Source: Balanoglossus misakiensis (Eukaryota; Hemichordata). Taken from it: a stretch of 64,000 nucleotides of DNA. Below, in pieces: positions 50,031-61,681 of the stretch. The number at the start of each line of letters is the position of its first letter. The first letter of the stretch is position 1. Below the pieces are notes generated by a model that searched no databases, had not been told where the DNA came from, and saw nothing but the letters and a program-made list of their open reading frames with translations. Location of the stretch: NCBI GenBank assembly GCA_040954595.2, contig CM082583.2, positions 12,338,001-12,402,000 on the forward strand. Reading direction: 5' to 3'. The translations under genes were made by a program, and so were the position numbers.

Positions 50031-52698
50031 TGGTAGGTTGTCATCACCCGGCCTACGAATAAAAACAATCGTATAGTGACATAGAAAACTTTCGATCCAG
50101 AGGAATATTAATGTCTCCATTATCCTATATTTTCCCTGGCATATCAATAGATATTACAGGCGTCTTCTACGATACAGATATATCCTCGTCTTCACTGAAC
50201 TAGACCGATCAGAGCTCTCTGCTCCCGCGTTGATGAAACGCCGGGCGGCTGACTCAGTACGCTGTTCAGTTCACTCGATGCTCTCACTTTAGACGGCACG
50301 ATTGTTCTTTCTTGGCAAGGTATGTTCACGTCGCAATCTCCCTCATTAATAAAACATGCCCATAGTGCTATTATGATGAGCTTTACAAAACATCGCCATT
50401 GGAAAATCAAACACACAGCTACGTTGTATCGCTTAGCAACAAGCCTTGTAATCAAAGCTTGCTGACGGCCCCGCCCACATATGTCAACTTTCCCTGCTAA
50501 TTTACATGATAAAAGTATCCATAGTAATGACGTCACCACTGATACCTGGGCCAGAGAAACGTGGAAAACGGACGATGAACGGGAACAGCGGGCGTATTTT
50601 TATACGTATTGATCATATTTGAAATAAAAACCGCAGCACACCCAAAAGACACAAACTATTCATATCTACTAAGGTTGTTTTTCTGAGACCTGACCGACAG
50701 GTCGTGTCTGGGTATTAGATGTTTTTCGCTTCTGCATTTGCCTTAGACCCATTAGAACTTACGTCACTGACTGTGCTAATCAGCGGGTGTCCCGTATCAG
50801 AAGATTTCGGTGTACCAGCTAATCCAGCCGCAAATTTGACGTTGGAAGTTGAATAGGCGGTCCTTTTCGAGCACCAACCGACTGCCTGTAGGCCTATACT
50901 ACTATACATCGAACGATAATTCAGACAAGATATTTCTTAATCAGTCTGTAGTGCGCGTAACCAATTAATAATTCCTTTTGATTTCTTATCGATTCGTGCA
51001 AGTTAACGGTTTCCATTTGCCAAATTAATCGAAAAAAGTCACGTAACGCCGTCTCTTTTCTGTTATGACCGTATTATTATGAAGCAGGTCTCAGTTATTC
51101 AGTGAACAGAAGAATTGTAAGGTAGTTTTAAGTACGTCGTTTCCTTTCGCGCAAAATACTTTTACCCACAGCTAGCCTAGATTTAAACCGAATACCATTC
51201 TTACAGTGTGTGTACATATCATTTTCAGATGATAGATCACCTGGGAAGACTACCAGAGAAGCGCTGTTGGTCGCCGGGTTCTGTGTTAATATGGGTATTT
51301 ACTAGTCGTACATGATTGAATACCTGCGCTATTGCAAATACTTGTATTCATATCACAAAAGACACTCGTCAAAATCCATCAAACATATCCAAATATATGT
51401 ATTAAGTTAGCTTTGCGCATGGTTTTCAGAAGTATATTAAATATGGCAAGTTCTTTGGCGCGCATGGTGGCGAGTCTTTTACCGTGCGGGCCAGGGTGCG
51501 ATGTCCATTGTCAGGAGTTCAATGCGGACACAATAAACCTCGTTTATAGTCTGGAAAAGTGAAAATGGGATCCAGACCCGCGTCAGATAAATTGGGTTAC
51601 CAAACTGGGCCATTGTAAGGAACGGGGGCAAGCGATTTTCGCAATTATTCCGCCATTGTAAATTGGTTAACGCATGGTGGTACATGCTACTTCACACCAT
51701 TCCTTGAATTTGAACTCTAAGTGAATAAAACGAAGTTACAATATGGGCTCTCATTAAAGTGTTCAAATAATCTTTTTCTTCACAATCTTCGTTATCTTTC
51801 ATATGTTTCTATGTGTATGTAGGTATGTAGGTCTATGATTCTGTATCTATTCAGCTGTATAGGTGTAGCATAACTCTAATGATATTCGATGATTACTCTA
51901 TTAAACTATGTTTGAAAGACGTCCATCACAGACAAGGCCGTCAGCACATATCAGTGGCCTTCAATCTTTCTTAGATCGATCACGTTTCTTGGTTCAAATA
52001 CAATGATTATCATGAGGTCGTAATTATGTGTTATTAGATCGTCGTTGTTGAAGTTTTGCGCCTCAAATTTAAAATGGCTATATTACTAACAAATAAGACA
52101 TCACCACTAACACCACCGCCAGAATCTCCTAGCTCGCGCCTTGGTCAATTAACTTTTATGCCAAGCTTGCAGTTGTAAAACCACGCACAATTTCAGAACA
52201 GCCGACGCTTGTCAAACGATCCCAAGAATGAAAGCCGAACGCAGTGAAGTAAATGCATTCAGCGCGAGATACAAGCATCGGGTATACCTTGATGGAGTTG
52301 CGTGCACTTGAGTTAACAGTTAATTAATACTGAACGACTGCATTTCGTACAACTCTATATTCCGGTAAATTGGAAAGCGTTGAAATGCATTCTTAATACT
52401 GTCTTTTATATATAGACCTCTATAGCTCTGCACGCGTTTGCAATGAAATCGTCATTTCATATGAATACCCTTTTTTCATTTGCTAAAGAACACCTGGGGG
52501 TGGTTAGTTTTTTATTCTTCATGACGTTTCTTTATCCGCAGGTGTGTGCGACTGTGTTAAAATATGGAGCTGGTAACAGACAAAAAGCTTATTTTTTATC
52601 CTTATTTTGAACTGCGATTATATCTCTCATCGCGCCCATCAGCAGATACGCATTTCAATCTTCGTCGTGTGGGCTTGACCTGCGAGCACTGGTAACTA

Positions 52699-53021
52699 TA
52701 TGACATATTATATTATACCAATATATTGATGGTGTAAATCACGCTATTTGATTGGTCGAGACACGACATGTGACCGTGATATATTAGCCATATACCACAG
52801 TCATATATCATAGTCAAAGAAAATGCCTTTTTAAAATGTTTTATGCAAAGTTTCAATATACTGCCATAATATAATAGCAATAAAACACCCCCAGCCATGG
52901 TATACCACTCGATTTTGACCAGTTCAACTCCATATACGCACTCGCTATCGCTCGTGCGTATATGTCGTGAACTGGTCAAAATCTCGTGGTATACCATGGC
53001 TGGGGGTGTTTTATTGCTTAA
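52699..53021 (-). mobile_element. 323-bp fold-back element, copy 2 (inverted)
   Basis: Reverse-orientation copy of the element at 11295-11617, same length and about six substitutions. The palindromic part is 52876-53018. Flanks outside the TTAAGC...GTCATA limits differ completely from copy 1, so the boundaries are well defined. It lies in the 5' region of the exchanger. Confidence 0.8.
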
Positions 53022-55569
53022 ACAAAACAATGCTTTAATGGCGTTTGGAAACGGGCAGTAAAATTTTAAATTAGACGGAAGCGACCACGGTTTATCGGAC
53101 TGACACGTCACTCAAACGACATGCCGACACAGACACAGTTTATTTTTCTTAGAAATGAGCAATATACAGACAGTAAACGAAAATTAAAGTGGAGAGAGAA
53201 AAAATGTTTCCGTGGGGTGAATTTCGATGTCGGGAAATACATGTGTGTCACGAGTACCTCTCAAGATCTGACAGTCAGTCGCACTAGCGTTCCATAAATA
53301 CAGTGAACATCAATAAACATGATTTCGAGAGGCAAGTCGTTCTACATGTATACATGTATTGATATTGGTTGAAAATTGAATCAGCTCACCAACCCGATAA
53401 GGGGGCTGTCTGTATTTATACGGAGGAGGGGGTAGTCGGCAGAGTATCATGGTATAGTAGGTTGATGTCGCTGTTGCTATATGACGCCCATTCCGATTAG
53501 CTCCGTTTCATTTTCGTTGAAACTCTATACTACGATATATAATCATGCATTGGGAAATTCACAAGCCTTCGTCGCATCAAGCACACCCCGCATGTAATTA
53601 ATGAGAGCGCCCCAAACGATGATCGGTGCAAAACCGATGTGATTCTAACTTTAATACCACACTCACTTCTCGCTCCGACGATTGCACAAGATTCGTTGAG
53701 GAAGTCATTTTATATTAGGCCTAATTATGAGAGATACACATACGTTCGCTTACCTTGTCGCACAGTTTCCGGGTGTTATTTAATTTTTAAGGGAAGAGAG
53801 GACCAATCCTATCCCGCATCATATTAAACATAAGGCTCGTATATATCCTACCCCGGGTGTCTTACCGAGTATGTCCCTTTCTTATGTCTACACCATGTTG
53901 ATTTGATGGGCGATTAAAATATCCTGGCTTGACAACACTCCCGGGTAGACCGTATACAAAGACGATTTTCGTTAGTCGACATGGAAACCACTACGAACGC
54001 GCGTCCGTATGGACTGGTGCACAATGTAAACCGGTAGCTCTGAAACCTCACATACCCAACGTCTCGTATCCGTTCCCTTTTTGACACAAGAGGGCGTTAC
54101 AAACCTCCCGTTAGTTTATGATACCCGATAATGGGGAAAATCGGATTAAAGTATTAATGCCCAGGACTATCTTCATATAAATAGCGTCAAAAGAAGAAGT
54201 ATTTTCTATACCATGAGCTAGTGTGCGGCTAGAATCACGGAAAGCCCTTGGGCCCACTTCAGCAATTAGTCATAAATTTTGTCACGTTGGTGACCTTTCT
54301 TCGTCCCGTCATATGCGCAAACGAAAACCATGATCGAACAAACTGTGACACTTTACGAATACAACCAAATCCCCCCAAGAAAAAAATGTGGACTATATAG
54401 GCTTATGCCTTTTTGATAGAGAGATCTAAACCACCCTGTCGAAGTTGAATTACACAGCGATGTTATCGATAATTGCTTTTTGTTATATTTCTGTGCATTT
54501 TTTGTAGCAACCACAATTTCTTACCTATAAAGTTATCCAAAAATGCCCAGGTTTCCGTCGGTGGTCATCAACACGTCATGCATGTTTGTAGCGACCATTG
54601 TTATTGATGACAAATACATTCAAGTCCGGAATACAATTTTTCAAACAGTAAACTGTAGGGTCGGTGATGTACACATTGGGTACGACGCGAAGATTATAGC
54701 TTTTGTGATTCAAGAAGAAACCACGGTTGATACACACAATAAAATACCGGGGAAGCACAAAACATCGTCGGATGAATATCAATCACTGATAATTTTCCTT
54801 CTGAGTCTGTGGTTTTAAATAGGTGCCAACTGTAGGGCGTGGCGTCTGTTATTGAACAACCCGCATAAGTTTCAAAAACACGCCCGCACAGAAGCTCACT
54901 CTTACTAGACAAGTGTGGACAAGCGAAAGCGTAAGGTAACTCATCTGACCCATACGTCAGCGAAACACGTGCACAAGAATAAGCCCCGCAGGATCATGAC
55001 TCCATACTTGGGTACACTATCAATCGACATCAAAGGACAAAGCACAGATGGAAACGATAAACGGTATGGTGACCCAAGTACCAATGATTTCATCGTAATT
55101 AAAGGGCACGCGGGTATCATACAGATATGCATGCACGTTTTGTCGCATTTTCAGGCACGTGAAATTGAGGGTCAACGTGTACGACCGGTGATTTAGGCCC
55201 CATCGGTATTTTTACAATAGAGGTCACGACGAGAACGTGACCTTTGAGATCTCTGGCGAGTGGAGAGAAGAGATATGAGAGAGAAGAGAGAGAGCAGAGG
55301 GAGGGGGTTTACTGTTTTATAAAATTAAACTGTGACTGGGCTACAGATCAGATACTTTTGGGCAAATTAAAGCTCCATTAGCTGTAAGTTTTCGCTATAT
55401 TTTAAGTACTTTTGTTTTCACATTGTGTGTTTACTGTAGTTTCTTGTTCAAATCCCTGAAGCAAGATGAAAAGCCCTGTTATCATGGGATGAATATTGCG
55501 GCAGCCATTTTCTTAGCAATAAACCACGTGTAAAGACGAACACGTTCTTGTGCTCTTGTCCTCTACGTC

Positions 55570-55620
55570 ACCGATGAACATGATGACGGTGATGATCATG
55601 ATGATGACGATGATAGTGAT
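55570..55620 (+). repeat. Imperfect (GAT)n tract
   Basis: GATGATG-type repeats with interruptions. Confidence 0.7.
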
Positions 55621-55866
55621 AAAGGATCTCAAGGACCCCACACATGAGTAAACTATCGATTGAAATCTAAGGACAGACTGCGGATGAAATATGCAATTGA
55701 ACTTGAAGAGCACATGCGCACTTGAATATCTGTTCAAGTGCTTCAGAAATATCCAGCTTTTATCTTTTAATCTCATTCATTAGTTTAGGCCTACACTAAT
55801 TAATATTATACATTTCGTTTTGTCGTTTTTTCTCGTTTTATCGAAAAAAGAGTTGTGATATCGTAC

Positions 55867-56070
55867 CTTGACGTTGACAGTGCACAAAATGCAAAGCTAC
55901 ATTTGAGTCGCGGGGAAAAAGAAAACTCCCTCCTCTCGTTCGGAACCCGATGTGCAATACGATGACGTCATCGCCGGTTTTATAAACAGACATGGCGCAT
56001 TGGTGACCATCGCCAGGGAAACCGAAAAATTTGTATTGTATGCCACGGATCAGGGGAAAAACGATCGCGT
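55867..56070 (-). CDS. Galectin-like exon (partial gene or orphan exon)
   Basis: Minus strand: the strong acceptor TTTGATTTCCCTTGTAG precedes 56070 and the donor CAAG|GTACGA follows 55867. Between them 67 codons are open, with a split Asp codon at the start and one leftover base at the end. The peptide includes RGIQYKFFGF, GDDVIVLHIGFRTRGG and FPRDSN. This resembles the core of the galectin carbohydrate-recognition domain (D-x-x-L-H-x-x-x-R-F, then R-x-S). Galectins bind beta-galactosides; key residues such as the HxNxR pattern are not intact, so binding is doubtful. I could not find flanking exons of the same domain in phase. It may be part of a diverged gene, a pseudogene remnant or a chance open exon. 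The galectin call is tentative. Confidence 0.4.
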
Positions 56071-56559
56071 CTACAAGGGAAATCAAAATGTATTGGATCA
56101 AACGAGCCGACACAGGACCGCTTTGTAGTGTGAAGTTGCCATAAGCACTCGCCAGTAATTAATCACAATCGAAGTCTTCAGAACTGCGCATGAGATAAAG
56201 TCCATTCATTTTTATTCTAAATACAGAAAGAAAAAAATCTTTGAATAACCAGTACGCTTTTTATTGATTGCTGCTGGAGCGAAATATTAAAAGTCAGGAT
56301 CGTTTTATCCATAATGATCACCAATGCGCTTTGTGTTGAATGTAACGGAAGTGGTGAATAATTCAATGTTACAGTCCCCAGACCTACTTTAGCAAACTGC
56401 AAAATAAACAAATCTATTTTTCAGAGAAATTCGTCAGGGAATCTAGGTCATCATCGCAGATGGTCGCACGACTGAAGCTAATCAACCTGGATTTCGCTCG
56501 GCAATATTTCACATGCAGTTTTTTTGTTTCTTTTCCCTCATAATTTTGTCCCAATTAGC

Positions 56560-56635
56560 GATGATGATGATGATGATGATGATGATGTTGTTTTTGTTGT
56601 TGATGATGGTGATGATGATGATGATGATGATGATG
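56560..56635 (+). repeat. (GAT)n microsatellite
   Basis: Two runs of GAT triplets separated by GTTGTTTTTGTTGTT. They yield Asp-rich (plus) and His-rich (minus) artificial frames. Confidence 0.95.
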
Positions 56636-58396
56636 TAAACCTATACGAACTATTAATGTACGTACACACGCACGAAGCGATCGAGGCTTCTCATCACCCG
56701 ACCTTGGCGCATTGGAAACTACTAAGGTAACTTGTTGCGTAGCAACAGATAACTCCCGCACGGCCGGCGTAAACACGGAAACCTCACTTGTTGGTCACGT
56801 GTGCCATCAAAGGAATCCTGAATTTGCCTTAATGACATTTTCAGCCATAGTCACTTGTGTTTTTAGCAGGATTGTTTTTGTCCGAAACCATTTTACCTCT
56901 AAGGGACATGATTCATACAGCGGCTTTGGAGAATTGTCCGAAGTGGGTAAATCGTCCGGCAGATTATCTATATATAAGTGTTTAATCGAGTGTCTTGCAA
57001 TTATAACAAAAAGGCAAGCCCACCATTCCCCATCACGTCGTCTTATTAATAACAATATTACACTTTCCTATCACAACCCACTCTCTCATTTACCTATCAT
57101 TTTCGTCTTTCTCCGATGTAATTTTACTCACGCCTTTGTGTCTGGATTCCTGTCGGTAACTTAAAAATCAGCCCCCGCGAAAATCGCGAATGAACGTTCA
57201 TTGTGAGTGGGTCGCGTTTTCCAGACTAACACCTGCGGAGATAATACGTACTCTTGGCAAATTCACTCATTACATGCATCAAGGTATGGGTAAACGCACG
57301 CCCTACAGACAAGAAAACCAGAATCTCACCAAGGCGCCGTAATCATGTTCGCAGAAAATTTCTATTATAGGTCATATTAAGAGCATGACCAGGCCCGGGG
57401 CAAGGCGGTTATCCGTGAGCGTCTTCGCGTGATGAAATGTGGCGATGTGCACGGCCATGCACGAAAAGTATTGTGGAAAATTTTAGCTTTTTTTGGTTAA
57501 AGGGACAACGTCGCTCACTTCATTTTTTATTTTGGTTAGCTCGCTGGTTTTTGTTAGATTATTTATTCGAGCTGAAATTTCTTTCTGAGGACTCTCATTC
57601 AGGAGAAATGACCAGTGCTTGTCACCGAATCTCGAACGACCTCTTCAACATCGAAGAAAAGCGCACAGAATGACGGGAAGTGGATTGGCCGGAAGGCCTC
57701 GAAATCTACTCTAAACATTTCACATTTGTTTTGTACATATCTACGGTCGCCCCCTGGGCTAAACATTTAAACTCCAAAACAGCTATGTCCACCGTAATGC
57801 AAAAGGAAAACACCAGGCAAACAATGACTGGCGTGTTTTACTTAAAGAGGGGTACCTGACATGACAATAGCATTGTTGTCTCTCAGCTCTGTTACGGCGC
57901 CCCCATTGTCATGTCGAGAACTATTACCTGCCACAAAGCATTATCCGAGCAGCAATGCAATGCGCAGCATATTTCAACAGGAGAACGATAAGCAACGGTT
58001 TAAGTTTCGGCTGATCACTGGAGCTTGAATGGGCGATAACAAAGCAGTGCGTCCTTCAAACAAAAATTAGCATATTACGGCCCTGGTTTGTGTGTACCTA
58101 CACGATTAACGGTAATTCAATTCTCATCATACACCCCAAGCAAAATAATTCCGATGCCCATCATTAATTTCACCCTTCTTCCGCCATTAACATTTTCGCA
58201 CCAGTTAATATAGCCGCGCGTTGCTGTGAGACAACCTCAATAACAGGAAACACGTTTTGGTGAGAAAACGTGACCGCGACGACCCTCAAATGTTTCGCAA
58301 ACTGTTGACATACACGTGACAATGTAATTGTGAGTCAGTAGAATGCACCAAAATACAAAGCTTCAATCTACAGGTAAAGTACAAGGAAAAACTAAC

Positions 58397-58459
58397 CTGA
58401 AATTGAACAGAGACATCGTCAGTTCATACGCGTGGCCGGTCTGGCTGCAGAGGCGAACT
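58397..58459 (-). promoter_or_regulatory. Candidate first exon with TSS (minus strand)
   Basis: An initiator TCAGTT puts the start at A 58459, 32 bases after the start of a TATA box. The 63-base exon ends TTTCAATTTCAG|GTTAGT at 58397. It contains a two-codon upstream frame (ATG AAC TGA) and a second ATG; if spliced to 46747 that frame reaches a stop after eight codons. This fits a 5' UTR exon of the exchanger, but another minus-strand gene could use it. Confidence 0.4.
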
Positions 58460-58482
58460 GACTTAATTTATGCATGAGATCC

Positions 58483-58491
58483 TTTTATATA
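58483..58491 (-). promoter_or_regulatory. TATA box
   Basis: TATATAAAA followed by GG on the minus strand, 31-32 bases above an initiator match. Spacing is ideal for an RNA polymerase II core promoter. Confidence 0.5.
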
Positions 58492-58941
58492 AGCAATCTA
58501 CATATGATGCCACATAAGCTTGTGTTCATTGGTCAAATGAAACATCCAGGTGGTTTGCATCTAATACAGATCAACCAATAGAAGGTAAGTTATTTTTAAC
58601 AGCGCTCGATGCGTCATGAGAAGGCGACAACACAACCCATGCATTCTCCATATCTCAAAAATAAAACATGTTTATCGTTCTGTATAAATACATATGAGGT
58701 ATTAAAATATTTATCTCTAATTAACTAATGCACCCAATTGCATTTTAATAATTCAAGCCAAATCGCTTCAAGCCTCCACAAATAGGCGGGGCAGACAAAA
58801 ACGTTTAACAGAAGAAAATTTGATATCTGAGAGAGATAGAATGGTACACCTACCTGTTGCGCAGGAAAGAACATGCGTGCACTATCAGTCTATATGTTGA
58901 CAATCTTACGTTTCATGCGTCTTGTTTGTCGTATCCCGCAG

Positions 58942-59053
58942 TCCTGTCTTAGGGGGATTCGGCGAAAGTAGTAAACACTACCCTGAATTTTCTGCGGAAA
59001 ATCTTGGCTTCAGGCTTGTCTGCGTCTTGGCCACAAGTATGGAGACGAGCTGA
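58942..59053 (+). CDS. Possible terminal exon, unidentified
   Basis: The acceptor CGTATCCCGCAG ends at 58941. One base plus 36 codons then run to TGA 59051-59053. The peptide contains SAENLGFRLV, which recalls the N-x-GFR-x end of formylglycine-generating-enzyme (sulfatase-modifying) domains. No upstream exon of that domain was found, so this may be chance. Its phase does not match the exon at 59376. Confidence 0.22.
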
Positions 59054-59375
59054 TAAAAGAAACTTGCACCGCGTTCGACTGTAATAATTCCCAGTTCTCC
59101 GTGCCGATTCCGTAGTTCTCAGAGATTCCACGCTGCCCCTGTGGTAGGAATAAACACCGATCGTGTCGCACTGCACATGATCGACTTAAGGCAGGGGGGG
59201 GGGGGGGGTAACTGTGTCCTGATGTAGAAATTGCAGGTTTGCAAGCCGGAGGGCGAAGCGCTTTCAGACGGCAAAATCGGTCCAACTTCTCCGCTCCTTT
59301 TGTTTCGTAATTACCTCGCTATTGCGAGTCAATAACATGTTTTTATAAAGTAGTTTCTGTGCTTTTCACTTCCAG

Positions 59376-59611
59376 GGCTGTTTGTCGCGAAGCTACGGCT
59401 ATAGGTTTTCTTGCTGCAAGAGCGAAGATCGGTTTTTGTCTCCCCTCGCTGCTTATTGATTTGTATTGTGACGAAAAGAGGCTTACATATTTGGCTGTAA
59501 ATAGAGCAGTACCGGCTGATCAATTGGAATCCATCCCAGAACCTATTGACGACATTGCTAAGCGTGCAGTACAAATAGCAAACACACGTCATAGGTGTTG
59601 CTATGGCGATG
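59376..59611 (+). CDS. Unrecognised gene, exon n-1
   Basis: The acceptor TTTTCACTTCCAG ends at 59375. There are 78 whole codons, with one base left over at 59611 before GTAAATAT. Confidence 0.5.
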
Positions 59612-60175
59612 GTAAATATTTCTCTCACGACGTCCACTTTCATTTGAGGTTTATTTAGTTAAATACACGTTTTACATTACATACCTATAAGACCAATGCA
59701 ATGGAAAACATATCGTTTCTAATACAGCAGTTCATCGATCGCGACCACCAATGAATGCAACTATATATTCGCTTCTCATTCAAAGCTACGAGTACTTCCA
59801 TTCTCATAACCGAGCTGTACAAATCAAAGATTATATGGCAACATGCTACTTTCCCTGGGAGCAACTTGAAAACCCAAGCGTCAGTTCGATAATACAATAT
59901 AAACATTTCCAAACTATATGATGGTTAACTTTTTTTCTGAAGGTTTTCTCGCGATCGATTTAGGACCACAACGGGGGACCACCACTAGTGTAAAGACTGT
60001 TATTCTGGTCTGCTTACAGATGTTGGCGAAGACGCGGTACGTGTGCATTAGACGCTGTCTCACGTGTGACTGTAAAAACACGAAAATGCGGAATTGTGGA
60101 CCCGACTGCAGGTTGTATCAAGGTGCTATAGACCTACGAAATACAAAGCAAAGGAAGTCAAAACACACCACATAA
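59376..60175 (+). CDS. Unrecognised cysteine-rich protein, two 3' exons
   Basis: Two plus-strand exons (59376-59611 and 59943-60175) join through a split glycine codon. They give one open frame of 155 whole residues, plus a split first codon, to TAA at 60173-60175. The acceptors CACTTCCAG and TTTTCTGAAG and the donor GATG|GTAAAT fit the consensus. The first exon encodes a balanced alpha/beta-like peptide (CREATAIGFLAARAKIGF, LYCDEKRLTYLAVNRAVP, IDDIAKRAVQIA). The second ends in a cysteine cluster (C-x3-C-x2-C-x-C-x7-C-x3-C) and a basic tail. Exon lengths, phases and composition look coding. I do not recognise the family. The 5' exons were not found; the first exon needs two bases from an upstream exon. 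It could be a domesticated transposon product or a lineage-specific gene. Confidence 0.5.
59943..60175 (+). CDS. Unrecognised gene, last exon
   Basis: The acceptor TTTTTTTCTGAAG ends at 59942. There are 76 codons after the split glycine; the cysteine cluster lies in YVCIRRCLTCDCKN and NCGPDC, and TAA is at 60173. Confidence 0.5.
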
Positions 60176-60491
60176 GGAAAGGGGAGCGCACAGAGCAGTG
60201 AATAGCCATCCATCAGCCTTGCATCCCATGAAATTCACGTTCAGAACTGAATACTGCCCTCTGGAGACTTAAATGGGTTTGAGATTTCCTTTTGTTTTTA
60301 GTGCAGGAAAATGGTCGAAGTTTTGTCCACTTTGCATATTATCTAGAAAACAAATTCAGATCTTGAGGTTATTTTGTTCATTTTCTTTATAAAGGTATAA
60401 AAAATATACATCTTCCAACTATATATTCCATTCTTTGTGAATCAAAGCCGGTACAAGGGAGACTGTGATATCACAAAAATATGAAATTTGT

Positions 60492-60497
60492 TTTATT
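60492..60497 (-). terminator. Candidate polyadenylation signal of the LRR gene
   Basis: AATAAA on the minus strand, about 980 bases after the LRR stop codon. Closer weaker signals may be used instead. Confidence 0.3.
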
Positions 60498-61474
60498 TTG
60501 CAAATCAGATGTGAGTGTGAATTAAACTGGATTGCTCAAACTATACACAGCATAGCTTGAAGCTTATTCGGCATTTCTGTGAAAGACATTTACACACGTC
60601 TGGACTAAAACAGTCGAAAAACAAGTTTCATTTCCATTTATAAAATTTGACCACAAAATCATGGACAAGCGTGGAAAAAAAACAGTAAAATCACATAAAA
60701 ACGCAGTTCATAACGAAGTCACTAGAATAAAATATATACATATATACAAGAAACTTTTAGAAAGTTTGAAAGGAGAAATTGTACCAGTTCCCAAATACCT
60801 TGTAACAGCAAAACAGTAATTTCAACAGGAAAAGTCAACAAACGTAAACTGAGTGCACTCTTGTAATGTACTGTTTATCATAGTTCGGCAGAATCATCAC
60901 TTTTGAATTTCAGGTGTGAAGTTCATCATGTTTATCATTTCCATGCTGGCTCATGGTGAACTTTGGTCCCTGACAAAGTCAATGTGACTCTGCCCTTGGA
61001 GATAAAATTACCCACAATGCAGCTTCTGATAGGAATTTACAGCACTCCACAATTGAACGTCGGCAGTCACCAGGTGTACTCTACAAAATATTCAAATTGC
61101 ATAGGCAAGACAAAAAAACCTATCGACCACATACAAAACACATAAAAGACACAAAAATACATTAAACGCACATCGGAATCAGTTTGCATAGTAAGAATGC
61201 TGCCTGCATATCATACTTTTGTGGCGTCATTATTTGAGGTTGGTCATACATGGTGACGGACCTCAGTGAATCAGAAAGAGTACATGCATAATTTGTGCAT
61301 GTATCATGTTCATAGGTAGGAAGAGGAAATCAACTGACATAATTAACCATAGGCGATCCATTAACCATGAGTGTGGGGTATTTTTTGGGTGAAAAAAGCA
61401 AAGAGTTGTTTTCATCTGCAGTGTTGCCATCATGATCCAAACAACCAACGCCCTATATGTATATCCATTCTTGC
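60498..61474 (-). other. Putative 3' UTR of the LRR gene
   Basis: AT-rich stretch with no supported exon between the LRR stop codon and the candidate polyadenylation signal. It may overlap the 3' UTR of the plus-strand gene ending at 60175. Confidence 0.35.
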
Positions 61475-61681
61475 TCATCTGACAACATCATGGTCTTTAT
61501 CAGCAATTTTCTCATCAACGCAAACTTTTGTTTCTTCATCATCATCGTCATCTTCCTCTTCTGAGTCATCATCATCCAAGACTAGTTCATCATCTTCATC
61601 ATCACTGTCCCATCCATCGCTTGAAGTTGTCTTGACAGCTTCTTCGGATGGACTTGGCCCAAGAAGGATGAATTCCAAACC
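61475..61681 (-). CDS. LRR gene exon 2
   Basis: 68 codons and TGA at 61477-61475. GLEFILLGPSPSEEAVK leads into a run of Asp/Glu. Confidence 0.85.
   Translation of the reverse strand, partial: GLEFILLGPSPSEEAVKTTSSDGWDSDDEDDELVLDDDDSEEEDDDDDEETKVCVDEKIADKDHDVVR

Larger units (their letters stand above)
46748..58396 (-). other. Presumed 5' intron/upstream region of the exchanger
   Basis: Exon 1 of the exchanger has a clear splice acceptor upstream of its ATG, so at least one non-coding exon lies at higher coordinates. Two candidate first exons end in good donors, at 49921 and 58397. Otherwise this stretch holds hairpin repeats, copy 2 of the fold-back element, microsatellites and one galectin-like exon. 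About 49.5-51 kb is less AT-rich than its surroundings. No further coding exon is supported. Confidence 0.4.

Noticed and set aside
54915-55196. 93-codon hydrophilic plus-strand frame
   Set aside because: No family resemblance and no convincing splice sites; not enough to call a gene.
56712-57164. 150-codon plus-strand frame
   Set aside because: No recognisable domain, no acceptor/donor fit, and it starts beside a microsatellite.
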